A DNA stretch of 26,337 bases from Rhizophagus sp. LPA8_4_AMF. Taxonomy: Eukaryota; Glomeromycota; Glomeromycetes; Glomerales; Glomeraceae. Made by a program: the position numbers and the translations under genes. Of this stretch, positions 10,294-19,529 are shown in pieces; within the stretch, counting starts at the first letter, position 1, and each line of letters starts with the position of its first letter. The notes beneath the pieces are model-generated. The model was not told the DNA's origin, did no database searches, and worked only from the letters and a program-made list of their open reading frames with translations. The stretch spans positions 1 through 26,337 of the forward strand of contig JADRCO010000793.1 of the NCBI GenBank assembly GCA_021464525.1, written 5' to 3'.

Positions 10294-11126
10294 ATGAAGT
10301 TAACAATACCTATTTGTTTGGCAATTTTGGGAATTTCAACCCTTAATGAAGGTGAGTATATAACTCGATTTTTAAGAATACAAGTAAAATGTTTTTTCTA
10401 ATTTCATTTTATATATATGTAGTTACTGCTGCTCCTACTCCTAATGCTGAGATTGAATTGAATGATAAACGTGATGCGTCACCTTCTTCATATTATTATG
10501 ATGATAAGAAGGAAGACAAAGATGATGATTATTATTACAACTACGATTATAAAAAAGGGAAAAAAGAACATTCCTATAAAAATGATAAAAATGACTACTA
10601 CAAGAAAGATGATTACAAAGATAAGGACAAGAAGTACTACAAACGTGATGCCTTAGCTTCACCAGATGATATCTACTACAATGACGATTATTACAATGGT
10701 GGTGATTACAAGAATGAGTATTATTACGGGAAAGATGACCACAAAGATGATCACCACAAGAAAGATGATCACAAAGATAAGGACAAGAAATACTACAAAC
10801 GTGATGCCTTAGCTTCACCAGATGATACCTACTACAATGAAGATTACTACAAGGATGGTGACTACAAGAATGAGCACTATTACGAGAAAGATGACCATAA
10901 AGACGATCACCACAAGAAAGATGACCACAAAGATAAGGACAAGAAATACTACAAACGTGATGCCTTAGCTTCACCAGATGATACCTACTACAATGAAGAT
11001 TACTACAAGGATAGTGAATACAAGAATGGGTACTACTACGAGAAAGATGACCACAAAGATGATTACCACAAGAAAGATGATTACTACAAGAAAAATAAAA
11101 AAGATGACAAGCAATCTTACTATTAA
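10294..11126 (+). CDS. Secreted Kex2-processed repeat protein precursor
   Basis: Two exons, 10294-10351 and 10423-11126, encode 253 residues. Residues 1 to about 23 (MKLTIPICLAILGIS..., ending TAA) form a signal peptide. After the prosegment come four KR sites, each followed by DA: KRDASPSS once and KRDALASPDD three times. The three KRDALA repeats are 52 residues each (156 bp; starts 10641, 10797, 10953), rich in Tyr, Asp, Lys and His, with YYNEDYY, KDDHKDDHHKKDDH and KDKDKKYY segments; the last one diverges at its end. Kex2 in the Golgi cleaves after KR, so the precursor should release three repeat peptides of about 50 residues plus an N-terminal spacer peptide. This is the plan of alpha-factor-like pheromones, other Kex2-processed repeat proteins (KEPs) and dikaritin RiPPs. 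The peptide's role (signal, mating, symbiosis, metal binding through His) is unknown. The start choice rests on the intron: an unspliced reading would start in intron sequence and lack a good signal peptide cleavage site. Confidence 0.85.
10352..10422 (+). other. Spliceosomal intron, 71 bases
   Basis: The intron begins gtgagt and ends atatgtag. Splicing joins exon 1 (...CTT AAT GAA G) to exon 2 (TT ACT GCT GCT) and keeps the frame, giving a hydrophobic leader followed by TAAPTPNA. It sits inside the signal-peptide coding part, a common place for introns in fungal secreted-protein genes. Confidence 0.8.
10641..11108 (+). repeat. Three tandem 156-bp coding repeats
   Basis: Units start at 10641, 10797 and 10953, each with aaacgtgatgccttagcttc. 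Units 1 and 2 differ at about 12 of 156 positions by my count. Units 2 and 3 are identical over their first 60 bases and then diverge, unit 3 losing the KDKDKKYY end. The period is exactly 52 codons, so copy-number changes keep the frame. Confidence 0.9.
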
Positions 11127-11294
11127 AGTTTTTTTTTTTATATTTGATTACACGAGTGAGAATGAATTTCTATATAAACTACTAATTAATTGCCTTTCAG
11201 AATTTTCATTTGTTTAAAATTTTTTTTTATTGTAAAAAATCGATTTTATTTGAAAATATGTGAATAGTTTTTTTATCTGTAAATTTGTAAATAG

Positions 11295-11390
11295 TTTCCC
11301 TCCCCTTTCCCTCCCCCTTCCCCTCCCTTTCCTTTCCCCTCCCTTCCCTTCTCCCTCCCTTCCCTTCTCATTCCCCTCCCTTCCCTTCTC
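11295..11390 (+). repeat. Pure pyrimidine tract (C/T), G-runs on minus strand
   Basis: About 96 bases made almost only of C and T, built from degenerate 'ccctccctttcc' and 'cccttcccttct' units, with a single A near 11370. The minus strand therefore has many runs of three to five G. It lies between the stop codon of the secreted repeat gene and an AATAAA signal, so it is probably in that gene's 3' untranslated region. Confidence 0.9.
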
Positions 11391-11400
11391 ATATATATTT

Positions 11401-11406
11401 AATAAA
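11401..11406 (+). terminator. Possible polyadenylation signal
   Basis: AATAAA about 275 bases after the stop codon of the secreted repeat-protein gene, directly after the pyrimidine tract. In such AT-rich DNA an AATAAA is expected by chance often, so this is a weak call supported mainly by position. Confidence 0.35.
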
Positions 11407-12200
11407 GAAAAGATTATACTGTATGAGTTACTATAATATAATAATCTATTATTAAAAAAAAGAGATAGGTTAAAATTATTTATCCATTTGTATAAAATTA
11501 AATGTAGAATTCGAAAAAAAAGAATAAAATGAAATTGAATAAATTAAACTAATACTACTAAATTATTCATTTACTTTTTGTTTCTCGTCTTATTAGTAAA
11601 TATTAACTAATATAAATTAAATATAAACTTTATGGAATTTTCAAATTGATTATTATTATCGTCATTCTAGAATAAATAACTTTAATGTATTTAATATTAC
11701 TATATTGTCAACTATTGTACTAGAAAATGAAAGAACGCAATTTATTTCCATTCACTATTAATTTTAACTTACCAAATATTATATCTATCAAAATCGGCTA
11801 ATCCATATGGACTATTGTAGAATTTTTAACACAAGTCTTGGTTAGTCCTTATCGTACAGTGATGCTATGATGCCACGTTACTGTATTGTAAATTTTTTTT
11901 TCTCATTACAAATTTAACAATTTATTATAAAAATTATTGCAAATCCTGTTACCAACTAGATTTTAAAAGTAAATTTCAACAATACAAATTCAAATAGGAA
12001 GGTTACATAAAGAATGATTTCTTCATATAGATTAAGAATAAATGCGAAAATTTCATGATCTCAAAAATCTCAATAACGATTATTTTTACACAGTTTAACA
12101 CATAATACATGCGTCCAATCATATCTATATCATTTATTATCAAAAAATTTTAGGAAGGCGAACGTTTAACAATACTCAAAAAATGAATTTCTGATGAAAA
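11407..12200. other. Non-coding AT-rich region
   Basis: Nothing could be recognised. Short A/T runs only, no frame longer than a few dozen codons that reads like protein. Confidence 0.35.
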
Positions 12201-12205
12201 AAAAA

Positions 12206-12302
12206 ATGAATTCAAATGGCGTTCATTATGCATACGGGTGCAAATTATTAGACGTGAAAAAGTTAAAAAACAATTATGTATTGATATTAATCGAAAGAAC
12301 AG
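12206..12302 (+). other. Possible small exon, unrecognised
   Basis: An ATG opens a frame of 32 codons with non-low-complexity content (NGVHYAYGCKLLDVKK followed by YVLILIERT) that runs straight into a strong 5' splice site, ag|gtaagtag, at 12303. The composition is richer in Gly, Cys and Val than surrounding noise. No downstream exon was found and the family is not recognised; it could be a transposase or gene scrap. Low confidence. Confidence 0.2.
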
Positions 12303-12309
12303 GTAAGTA

Positions 12310-12960
12310 GTCAATGTTAAATATTTAGTAAAAATGGAAATAAATATTAAAATAAATTTAAATTCATCTTTAAAGTCAAATTTACTAGCATCACAATGAT
12401 TATATTTATTTAATTTTGGGCATTTAAGTTAAAGAAAATATGACACATTTAATATCTCATTTAAAATATAATATTTATTTGGTTCATAAAAATTATAGTC
12501 ACAAGTGATCTGTGCAATGAATGCTCCCTATCAGATTTAACGACCTCCTAATGTATCAAAGAAATTTCGTATCCCATTTCTTCAACCTCACTTCTTAATA
12601 TCAAGTTTACAGTCATAAGTTGTCATATTTTATTTAGTTAAAAAAAAGTATATACTTTATTAAATAAAGTGTAACAATTTAAAATTTTTTAAATGAAATG
12701 TACATAAAAATAAATATTAATCTATAGGTTCTTAAATAATCATTGTTATAAAAAAATATAAAACTGGTTTTCATTATATATTATTATAAACTAATAACCT
12801 AATTGAAGTATAATTTAATTTCATATGTAACAATTAATTGCTAGTAGAATTAATATTTTTATCAGTAAAATGTGGAGCCATTCTATGGATTATATCCTCA
12901 AGAACTTCTGCTTCATAACTTCGCATCATTCATTTTGTTTTACTTTGTTTTTAGTCCAAT
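12310..12960. other. Non-coding AT-rich region
   Basis: No feature supported; simple AT-rich text. Confidence 0.35.
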
Positions 12961-12969
12961 ATAAAGATG

Positions 12970-13245
12970 TTAATTTCTAAAGACCAAATATATTTGAATT
13001 TGTACTTCAGTAGTGAGCAAGGGGATATCTGTAACAAAGACTGATATTTGTTCTTCGGCGATTTTTATCGATACAAGATCATAGAAGAATTGGGATTTAA
13101 CATTTCGGATAGGGAGAAGCAATAGGGTTTTCCATATCAGTTTTAGTGCAGAAAAATGTAACCGATCCATAATATAAATCAAATACATTTTATATATGAT
13201 GAACGATGATTTAAAATGTCCATATAATATTCTTTCGGCTATCAT
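12970..13245 (-). CDS. Hypothetical small open frame, 91 codons
   Basis: An ATG-started frame on the minus strand with moderately protein-like content, for example LHFSALKLIWKTLLLLPIR and VSIKIAEEQISVFVTDIPLL. I recognise no family and see no signal peptide or domain. It may be a gene relic (the ALKLIWK part slightly recalls F-box cores, but not convincingly) or a chance frame. No neighbouring gene supports it. Confidence 0.2.
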   Translation of the reverse strand: MIAERILYGHFKSSFIIYKMYLIYIMDRLHFSALKLIWKTLLLLPIRNVKSQFFYDLVSIKIAEEQISVFVTDIPLLTTEVQIQIYLVFRN

Positions 13246-13249
13246 TAAA

Positions 13250-14340
13250 TTTCAGTAATAATTTGAATAATACCTTTAATATGAAAATTGAGAAAGCTGA
13301 GAAAGAGTTTCGTAATTGGACAGTTATGAACTGTTATTTAATAACATTCGTACGTGTAACAGCTGATAACATTTTAGTCCAAACATCAGCACGTAAAAAG
13401 TTCCATTTCACTGCGATATAATTAATTAATGATAAAATATGATAAACATCAATATATCCATATATCCATAATATGAGAAAAACTAAGGAATTAAACTTTT
13501 AGTTTCAAGAAAAGAAATAAAATGAAATTTTGTCCATCTTTTTTGAGATATAGGATTGATAGGACCACAGATTTTCAGAGCTGACGTGTGACGACCATCT
13601 TCAAATTCTTCAGTATGTGAAAATAACATTGTATTACAAATTTGTCATATACTTCTATATGAATTTTACCTTCTTGCCTATATCTCTATTAACAATTTAC
13701 TTATTAATGTCTTTGCATTTATTTTTATTTCCATAATTGTTTGTTTATATACTTGGTTATTTCGCAGTTATATCTTTCTTTGCTCCCATTTTATTATTGC
13801 TTTATATTTATTTATATCACAAATTACAGCATATTTTTTAATAATAGATAATCATATTTATTTTTTGGATATAAACTTAACATAAATTTAACTGTATATA
13901 GATCGAACTATTTAACTTTTCGATCAATTTAAAAATTTATTGATAATAATATGTTTCACAATAATGCTCTAATAGTGCATTTTATTATTAGAAAATTTTT
14001 ATAGTAAAAATACATTACATAATAATTAATTTATAAATAATTTTATTTTTTTGTATTATGCTTACAACACCATTTCTCATTTCCAATTATCAGGTAATAT
14101 AAAATGAACATTTATATTTTAAATAATGTATAAATTTTTAGTATCAACTGAAAAAATATTACTAAGCTATTAATTATTTACTTTACACAAATATTAAAAA
14201 ATTCCAAAATTTAACTAATAGAAGAAATTGGTAAAACAATAATATCTATGAATGTAGTAGAATTATTTATTTTTAAAAGAAAAAGAATATTAAAATATGC
14301 CAAATTTACACATACGTAAAAATATTGTTAATGAGATTAG
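13250..14340. other. Non-coding AT-rich region
   Basis: No coding or structural feature could be supported by eye. Confidence 0.35.
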
Positions 14341-14354
14341 ATTACAGTACAATA

Positions 14355-15079
14355 TCAATCTACTATATCAGATATAAATGATTTTATTGGTTCAATATCA
14401 CACCCTCTCCAATCATAAGTACAGCAAAATCAGAAGATGTAGGTGCTCCATATCTATACAAATCTTTTGTGTGATCATTATGGATTACTATTAAATATCA
14501 GAAGTTTCAGATGCTTGTATAATATCCCATGCTTGTCTAATGATCTGAAAATAGGGATTAACTGCATCAAGTGTATTCTGTAAGTTCTGTAGAATTGTTG
14601 TATATATAAAACTTGCATAACATTGAGGCTTCATTTTCAGTATTATAAATGTACAGCTGAGTAAATTTACGTGCTTGCCCTTCATTTGGTAACAATGAAT
14701 GTAAAAGAAATTCTTCATTTACATCAGCCCAAAAAGATGTGCATGATAATAGGCTGTTGTAACTTCTGATATTTTTGCAGAAAGTATTAGCTTCAGAATC
14801 CAGTGAAGTGTATAGGTTTATCAAATATAGAGGTGGTTTAAGCAAAGGTGGCAACCTGACTTTACCACCAGCACAGTATATAGTGAAAGATGAAGAGGTT
14901 TGGCTGCTACACTGATCTTTTTCATTTATCCAAAACTTAGCATCACAATGGGTACATGACTTATCCATTCTTTCAAGATCATGACGCTTTATACTTGTGC
15001 TATTTTGTCTAATCTTTTGTCTTTTTCTGTAAATTGCTTGGTGTTCACTTTTTAATCTTCTCCTCCATTGGTCAGACAT
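14355..15079 (-). pseudogene. Helitron helicase-like N-terminal fragment
   Basis: On the minus strand, ATG 15077-15079 opens a frame that matches the Helitron-like N-terminal (Rep-side) domain of eukaryotic Helitron Rep/helicase proteins. Key pieces in order: a Cys pair in SCTHCDAKFWINEKD, then GGKVRLPPLLKPP, LINLYTSLDSEANTF, KNIRSYNSLLSCTSF, HSLLPNEGQARKFTQLYIY, then in another frame LQNTLDAVNPYFQIIRQA, then DLYRYGAPTSSDFAVLMIGE in a third and CDIEPIKSFISDIVD in a fourth segment. Intact proteins continue for about a thousand residues with the HUH nuclease and Pif1-type helicase; none of that is here. At least three frame breaks and a deletion between SCTSFW and HSLLPNEG are visible. Helitrons move by rolling-circle transposition and often capture gene pieces, which fits the scraps next door. 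No TC/CTRR ends were identified. Confidence 0.8.
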
Positions 15080-15834
15080 TTCACTTTCAAATGTTCTTTG
15101 GAGAGATGCTATATTGATTTAGTATTAAATTAGAAAACTATAAATTTAAAATTTGCATATAAATTACTAGAAAGAAATAGTAAATAATTTTACTTGTTAT
15201 TCTTATTCATAGATCTTTTTAATATATAACTTTTTGAAATTATAAATATTAATATTAATTGACACAAACTTTGTATAAAATTAATCCTATTAATAAATTT
15301 TTGCAAATGGTGGGTATTGTAACTATAATAAGTAGATAAGCATCATCAATAATCATGATATAGATTTTTTTTTCTTATTTTTTCTTCATTTTTTTACATA
15401 ATTCTTGATTTTCAATTGGATCACTCTAAATGAACATATACAAAATTAACTATATCATCATTGATAGTATATAATTTTACTTATAATGTTATTTACTATA
15501 TTGTGTAATAATAATATTTTGGTGTGTAAAATTTTTTATATAATTGTTTTTATAGTTATAATTCAAAAAATTTTCTTAAATCAGGTAAAAATCTTTTTAA
15601 AATTACTACTTTACTATAAATACCAAAAAATAGATAATAAATTGTTTTATAAAATATTTATAGTTTGATAAAAAAATCTGGTTGCATTTTTAAAATTAAA
15701 GTAACTTCTTGTTCATTAATATAGAATTCTAAGAATGAAGGACTTTAAGTAAGCATATAAATAATAAATTTTCAAATGTAATTAGGGAATAAATAAATTT
15801 TATATTTTATAAATAATAAGGTGTTTCAGTGACA
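15080..15834. other. Non-coding, includes part of an imperfect direct repeat
   Basis: Very AT-rich; a T-rich run lies near 15366-15397. Positions 15728-15780 resemble 16558-16612 at roughly three bases in four (both contain aagaatgaag and, further on, aagcat and ataaataa). Because the second copy lies at the edge of an F-box/LRR relic, the first may be another scrap of the same gene. Confidence 0.35.
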
Positions 15835-16124
15835 CTCCTATAGAAGTCTAATCATTTGAGACCATAATTCATGAAACTTTTTCGGAGTAAATCCATCCCA
15901 GTTTCCCTTAATAATAATTTGAATTCATATGTTAAATATATTTTTCTTGCATAAGCGTATTTGATTTTGATATCCATTTTATTAATCCATCTTGAGATTA
16001 AAGATGCGATATTTAAATTAACTTCATGTACCATAAATATATTTAGAATTCTTTGAAATATGGCCATCATAAAGGAGTTATATTTTATCAAATTATATTC
16101 ATTTAGTTGTTCTCTGGTTGCCAA
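15835..16124 (-). pseudogene. BTB-TLDc fragment (second copy)
   Basis: The minus strand reads ASLISRWINKMDIK, then KIYLTYEFKLLLRE, the typical linker and first strand of a TLDc domain (compare LISKWINKL and GYKLLFHGSRD in the copy at 6499-7933). Just after LLLRE the frame slips; the next frame gives GDGFTPKKFHELW, the expected continuation 'RDGFTPKKFHE'. The match stops there, so about 85 percent of the TLDc domain and the whole BTB domain are missing. There is no suitable ATG at the 5' end of the frame. Clearly a relic, not derived by simple duplication of the first copy because the linker differs. Confidence 0.7.
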
Positions 16125-16269
16125 CTTTAAGGACTTTATCCTAAATTTAGTAATATAATGGAACTACATTTAATAATATATTTGAACTACATTTAACTTA
16201 GAATTTGTAATAAATTGTCCTAAATTTTGTAATATAGTTGAACCAAATTCATACAACTATTATAATCCA

Positions 16270-16560
16270 CTATACTATTGAAAGATATCTAAGATTCTGT
16301 TTAATATTTTCAATCAGATTGAATAATAGATAAACATCTAATTTATGGGATTCAAGAAATTTAATCTTTTTACAATATTTCATAATAGATTCTAGTAATT
16401 GTTCATAATGAACTCTAAATCCATGTCCAATATTTCTAAATATAAACCACAGTTTTGTAATAATAATTGATAATTCATCAATTTTGTGGCCTTTTCATTC
16501 ATGAGCAAAGATTTCAATTTAATTGGTTTAGTAACTCATACTTAATAATATTAGAGTTTT
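16270..16560 (-). pseudogene. F-box/LRR-like protein, internal fragment
   Basis: On the minus strand the stretch gives TKPIKLKSLLMNE, then LLLQNCGLYLEI, then after a frame slip NIGHGFRVHYEQLLESIMK, YCKKIKFLESHKLD, NLIENIKQNLRYLSIV and a stop at 16270-16272. These align in order with the intact F-box gene at 1637-3358 (NKPFKLRSLFINE, LLFQKFGEYLENIGF, YCKRIKFF, GQNLNYLSI). Both ends are missing and at least two frame breaks are present. Confidence 0.7.
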
Positions 16561-16829
16561 AAGAATGAAGATCTCTAGGGAAGCATGTTATAAATAACTA
16601 ATTTCCAAATATTTATCCTCTAATAATTAAACAATAAAGTATTACTAACTATTATATACAAAGTGTATATTGTGGGTACAGTCAATAACAACTTGCTATA
16701 ACTACCTTTTTTTTCATTTGAAAATAAATGAAAAAAAATAGCTACTTGGAATATTGTATTATTGTCTATTTTTCATAACTATCACATTCATTTACCACGC
16801 TGATTGCAATCTATTGATGGATTGTATCC

Positions 16830-18130
16830 GACTTGTGATGATGACCAATACCTGCAATCTGAATACCTATAACTCCAAATTGATTAATAGCCAATCTATA
16901 TAACGTGCTTATAAAATCTGCTTTGCACGATCATCATCTTTTTTTGCTTATTATATTTAATGTGTGAAGATTCAATATAAATTAACTAATACCAGCCCAT
17001 TTGGATGGTTTAATGTGCTTTTAATTGAATACCATGCTACTAATGATGAAAATATCTATAATTTTATATAAGTATTTTGTAGTCTTAGTGATGCAACCTT
17101 ATCAAACATATAGAGTAATTGTATTTTTTTTGTGCCCACTAGTATTAATTATGTCACAATTAGTGGTAATAGTTAAATAAGAAAATAAGTTGAAAAACAA
17201 TTCTATATATACATCATTATTAATTATTTTCTTTTTCCATTTTATCCTTCTGAAATTCTCCAATTCATCTTGAATACCATCTGATCCTTACTTATATTTA
17301 CTAAGAATAAATTTTCAGTTAACTCTTCCATAAAATAGCAAAAATTAACTGTATATGGTTTGTAATATCCTCTCTTGTAATCAACAGTTGTTGGCAAATA
17401 GTGATAGATAATTGAAATAATTGGTTCTGATAATGAATACCCTGATAGAATTTTTTTAGATTGAGTGGGAGTGTTGTTAATCAGAATATGCCGAAATTTT
17501 CCATTGTATATAATCGTAAATATTAAGTTTACTTATAAAAGTGAAAGAGTCTTTTAGTTGTATATTTCAAATCGTGTTGAATGACACAAATAAAAGGAAA
17601 GTTGGTTGGACTTTCCGAGTTAAAGAAATAAATAATAAATGTATATATTGAAATAATTTCGTAATCTGAAATGTTATTATCATGAAAACTAATAGATTTA
17701 CTGCACTTTAAAACTTATATGTCATATGTTTTTAAAGACATTGGATTAGATAAAATGGATTCATAAATAGGATATTGAATAGGGATTATAAAGGAAGAAA
17801 AGTTTATAAGAATATTTTACTATAACCTCTAATACAATTTTGATGGTGATTATTAAATTTTTGAGAAATTATGATCTAAAAAGGAAGGATCTTTAATGAT
17901 TTATTTAAAAAGAATGCTCAGTGTTGTTTATTTTCTCTTAGTCATAAAGTAATGCTAACCCAAAATGTAATTCTTCCTCATTAACACTCATAAATTTTTT
18001 ATTTGTCTTCTCACTTTATCTTCAATATTATTATCACTATTGTTCTCATAAAATTGCATGAAGGATAATTGTATTTTAATTTATCTAATGAGTTTTTAAA
18101 TTGCCAATTGTTAAATTATATGCAATATAT
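16830..18130 (-). pseudogene. Decayed multi-block gene of unrecognised family
   Basis: On the minus strand, protein-like blocks follow each other in changing frames over 1.3 kb. In 5' to 3' order: WQFKNSLDKLKYNYPSCNF, NNSDNNIEDKVRRQI, MSVNEEELHFGLALLYD (from 17991), SPTNFPFICVIQHDLKYTT, a 66-codon stop-free block (17319-17520) with GYSLSEPIISIIYHYLP and YKPYTVNFAIL, then MEELTENLFLVNISKD, and finally KADFISTLYRLAINQFGVI (about 16868-16926) followed by GIQIAGI. The mixed amino-acid use is unlike the surrounding AT-rich noise. The blocks look like one protein of several hundred residues, broken at least six times. I do not recognise the family; a multi-copy fungal or transposon-borne gene is likely. 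The order and shared strand argue for a single origin. Confidence 0.5.
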
Positions 18131-18504
18131 AAGCATATTATTATGTGGGAAATGGTGAATCTGATTATTATATTCAAGCAAGTAAATAAACTATTTACCA
18201 TCTTTGTTATAACGTGTATAATCTATTTTGAAATGAAAGAAAGATGATAGAATGGCAATAGTTAGAAATATCATTAAAAAACTAAATGATTGTATAATCT
18301 GGTAATTTTATCTATTAAATGTCTTTAATTAACTTCCAAATAACAAATCATTTAATTCATTAATATAAAGAAGATTGCTTAAACTTAATTGTAAAAAGAA
18401 CAGCTTTTTTGTTACTTTTTGTTAAGCCAATCACAAATTTTGGCTAAATTATGTTTAAGTAAGCTAGAATTAGGGTAAATAAAACTATATTATATAATTT
18501 CACA

Positions 18505-18715
18505 TGGTTGCAATCTGAATCAAATAGTATGAGTATATCCTATAAAGGTTCCCTTCAGTTGAACATGAGTGAGTTTCACTAAAGCAGAAAGCTTCACAAT
18601 TAATTGTTTGTCCACCTAATTCAGATGTTACAATCCTCACTGATTCTCAAGCTACCATACACACATTCAGTAGTCTCACCAATCTTTGTATTTCATGTGA
18701 GCTTTCTCGGGTAAT
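18505..18715 (+). pseudogene. LINE-type RNase H domain relic
   Basis: The + strand reads WLQSESNSMSISYKGSLQ, then after a frame break STKAE-like text, then LIVCPPNSDVTILTDSQA followed by TIHTFSSL. The TILTDSQAT motif carries the conserved Asp of the RNase H fold as found at the end of LINE polyproteins, and STKAE corresponds to the preceding conserved Glu helix. The match fades after about 18715; no reverse transcriptase is left upstream. RNase H removes RNA from RNA-DNA hybrids during retrotransposition; this copy is dead. Confidence 0.65.
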
Positions 18716-18719
18716 ATCA

Positions 18720-19525
18720 TATATATTTCCAAATTTAAATGTAGGAGGAATCTTAAAACCTTGAAAATTAAATAATGAAATTTTTATCCCTCTCCTAAAT
18801 TACTTGTCATACATAATCTAATTATGTGTATTTTTAACTTTTAATAATAAAATCCTTGATAGAATAAGAAATTTTAGGCAATACAGCTTATAGAATTATC
18901 TTGCTGAAGTTTATAATAATCTTCTTTTACTATATACACTTTATGCAATAGGTAAAAATAGTTATATAATATAATCATTCATCCATAATATTATTTAGGT
19001 ATTTTAGAAACATACTTTTTGATAATATTATTTCAAAATAAATCAAATCTAATTTCATTAGATGTTGTTGACTGTCCACGACTATGAAGAAATTTTAGCA
19101 ACCCAATGAAATTGCTATTCCAATTAATGTTTATATAATTTCTATAATTTTCTCCTATTCGATACACCAATATGCCGCAGAGTAATTATCTGCTGATTTT
19201 GATGCAGTATGATTATTAGAAAAAATCTTTGAATTTTTTATTCAACTTGGCATGGTATTATTATTGTATTGCTTACTTTATAATAATGTGTGAAATTCTT
19301 GATAGGCATCAATTTTCTTGATGAATTATAACCACTATTCACTAATAAAAAAATCATGAATTTTGAACTTTATAACAGTTTTCCATTTTCTAGTATTTAG
19401 AATCACCTGCTTCTTTTAGTTTTTAAGATTATTTTAAAAGGTGTAAGGGGAAAACTAAAGTAATCCGTAAATTCAGTTTTAAGAATTTGTAAATTTAAAT
19501 TTCCATCAAGTTCTAGTTGTTATAT
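18720..19525. other. Non-coding or fully decayed stretch
   Basis: No family recognised. Around 19150-19210 the minus strand reads KSADNYSAAYWCIE, faintly protein-like, but there is too little to classify. Confidence 0.3.
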
Positions 19526-19529
19526 ATAA

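Noticed and set aside
10389-10422. Start of the secreted protein at ATG 10389 without splicing
   Set aside because: This would begin inside the intron. The spliced version has a better signal peptide, a TATA box at the right distance and clean GT-AG ends.
10441-10974. Long Cys/His-rich open frame on the minus strand
   Set aside because: It is the mirror image of the tandem coding repeats; the Cys/His pattern (HHVCSISCPYLC) arises from the complement of Asp/Lys/Tyr codons. The plus strand has the signal peptide, intron and TATA box.
10641-11108. CRISPR-like regular repeats
   Set aside because: The repeats are coding, contiguous and 156 bp long with no spacers; the genome is eukaryotic.
10294-11126. 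Naming the secreted gene as a known symbiosis effector or pheromone gene
   Set aside because: Only the precursor layout matches; I cannot confirm identity to any named gene without a search, so no symbol is given.
10462-11217. Other plus-strand frames in the repeat region (Met/Thr/Lys-rich)
   Set aside because: Frame-shifted readings of the same 156-bp repeats, with low-complexity content and no leader.
15486-15668. Plus-strand hydrophobic 60-codon frame, possible membrane peptide
   Set aside because: Ile/Phe/Tyr/Lys content is what random AT-rich DNA gives; no supporting signals.
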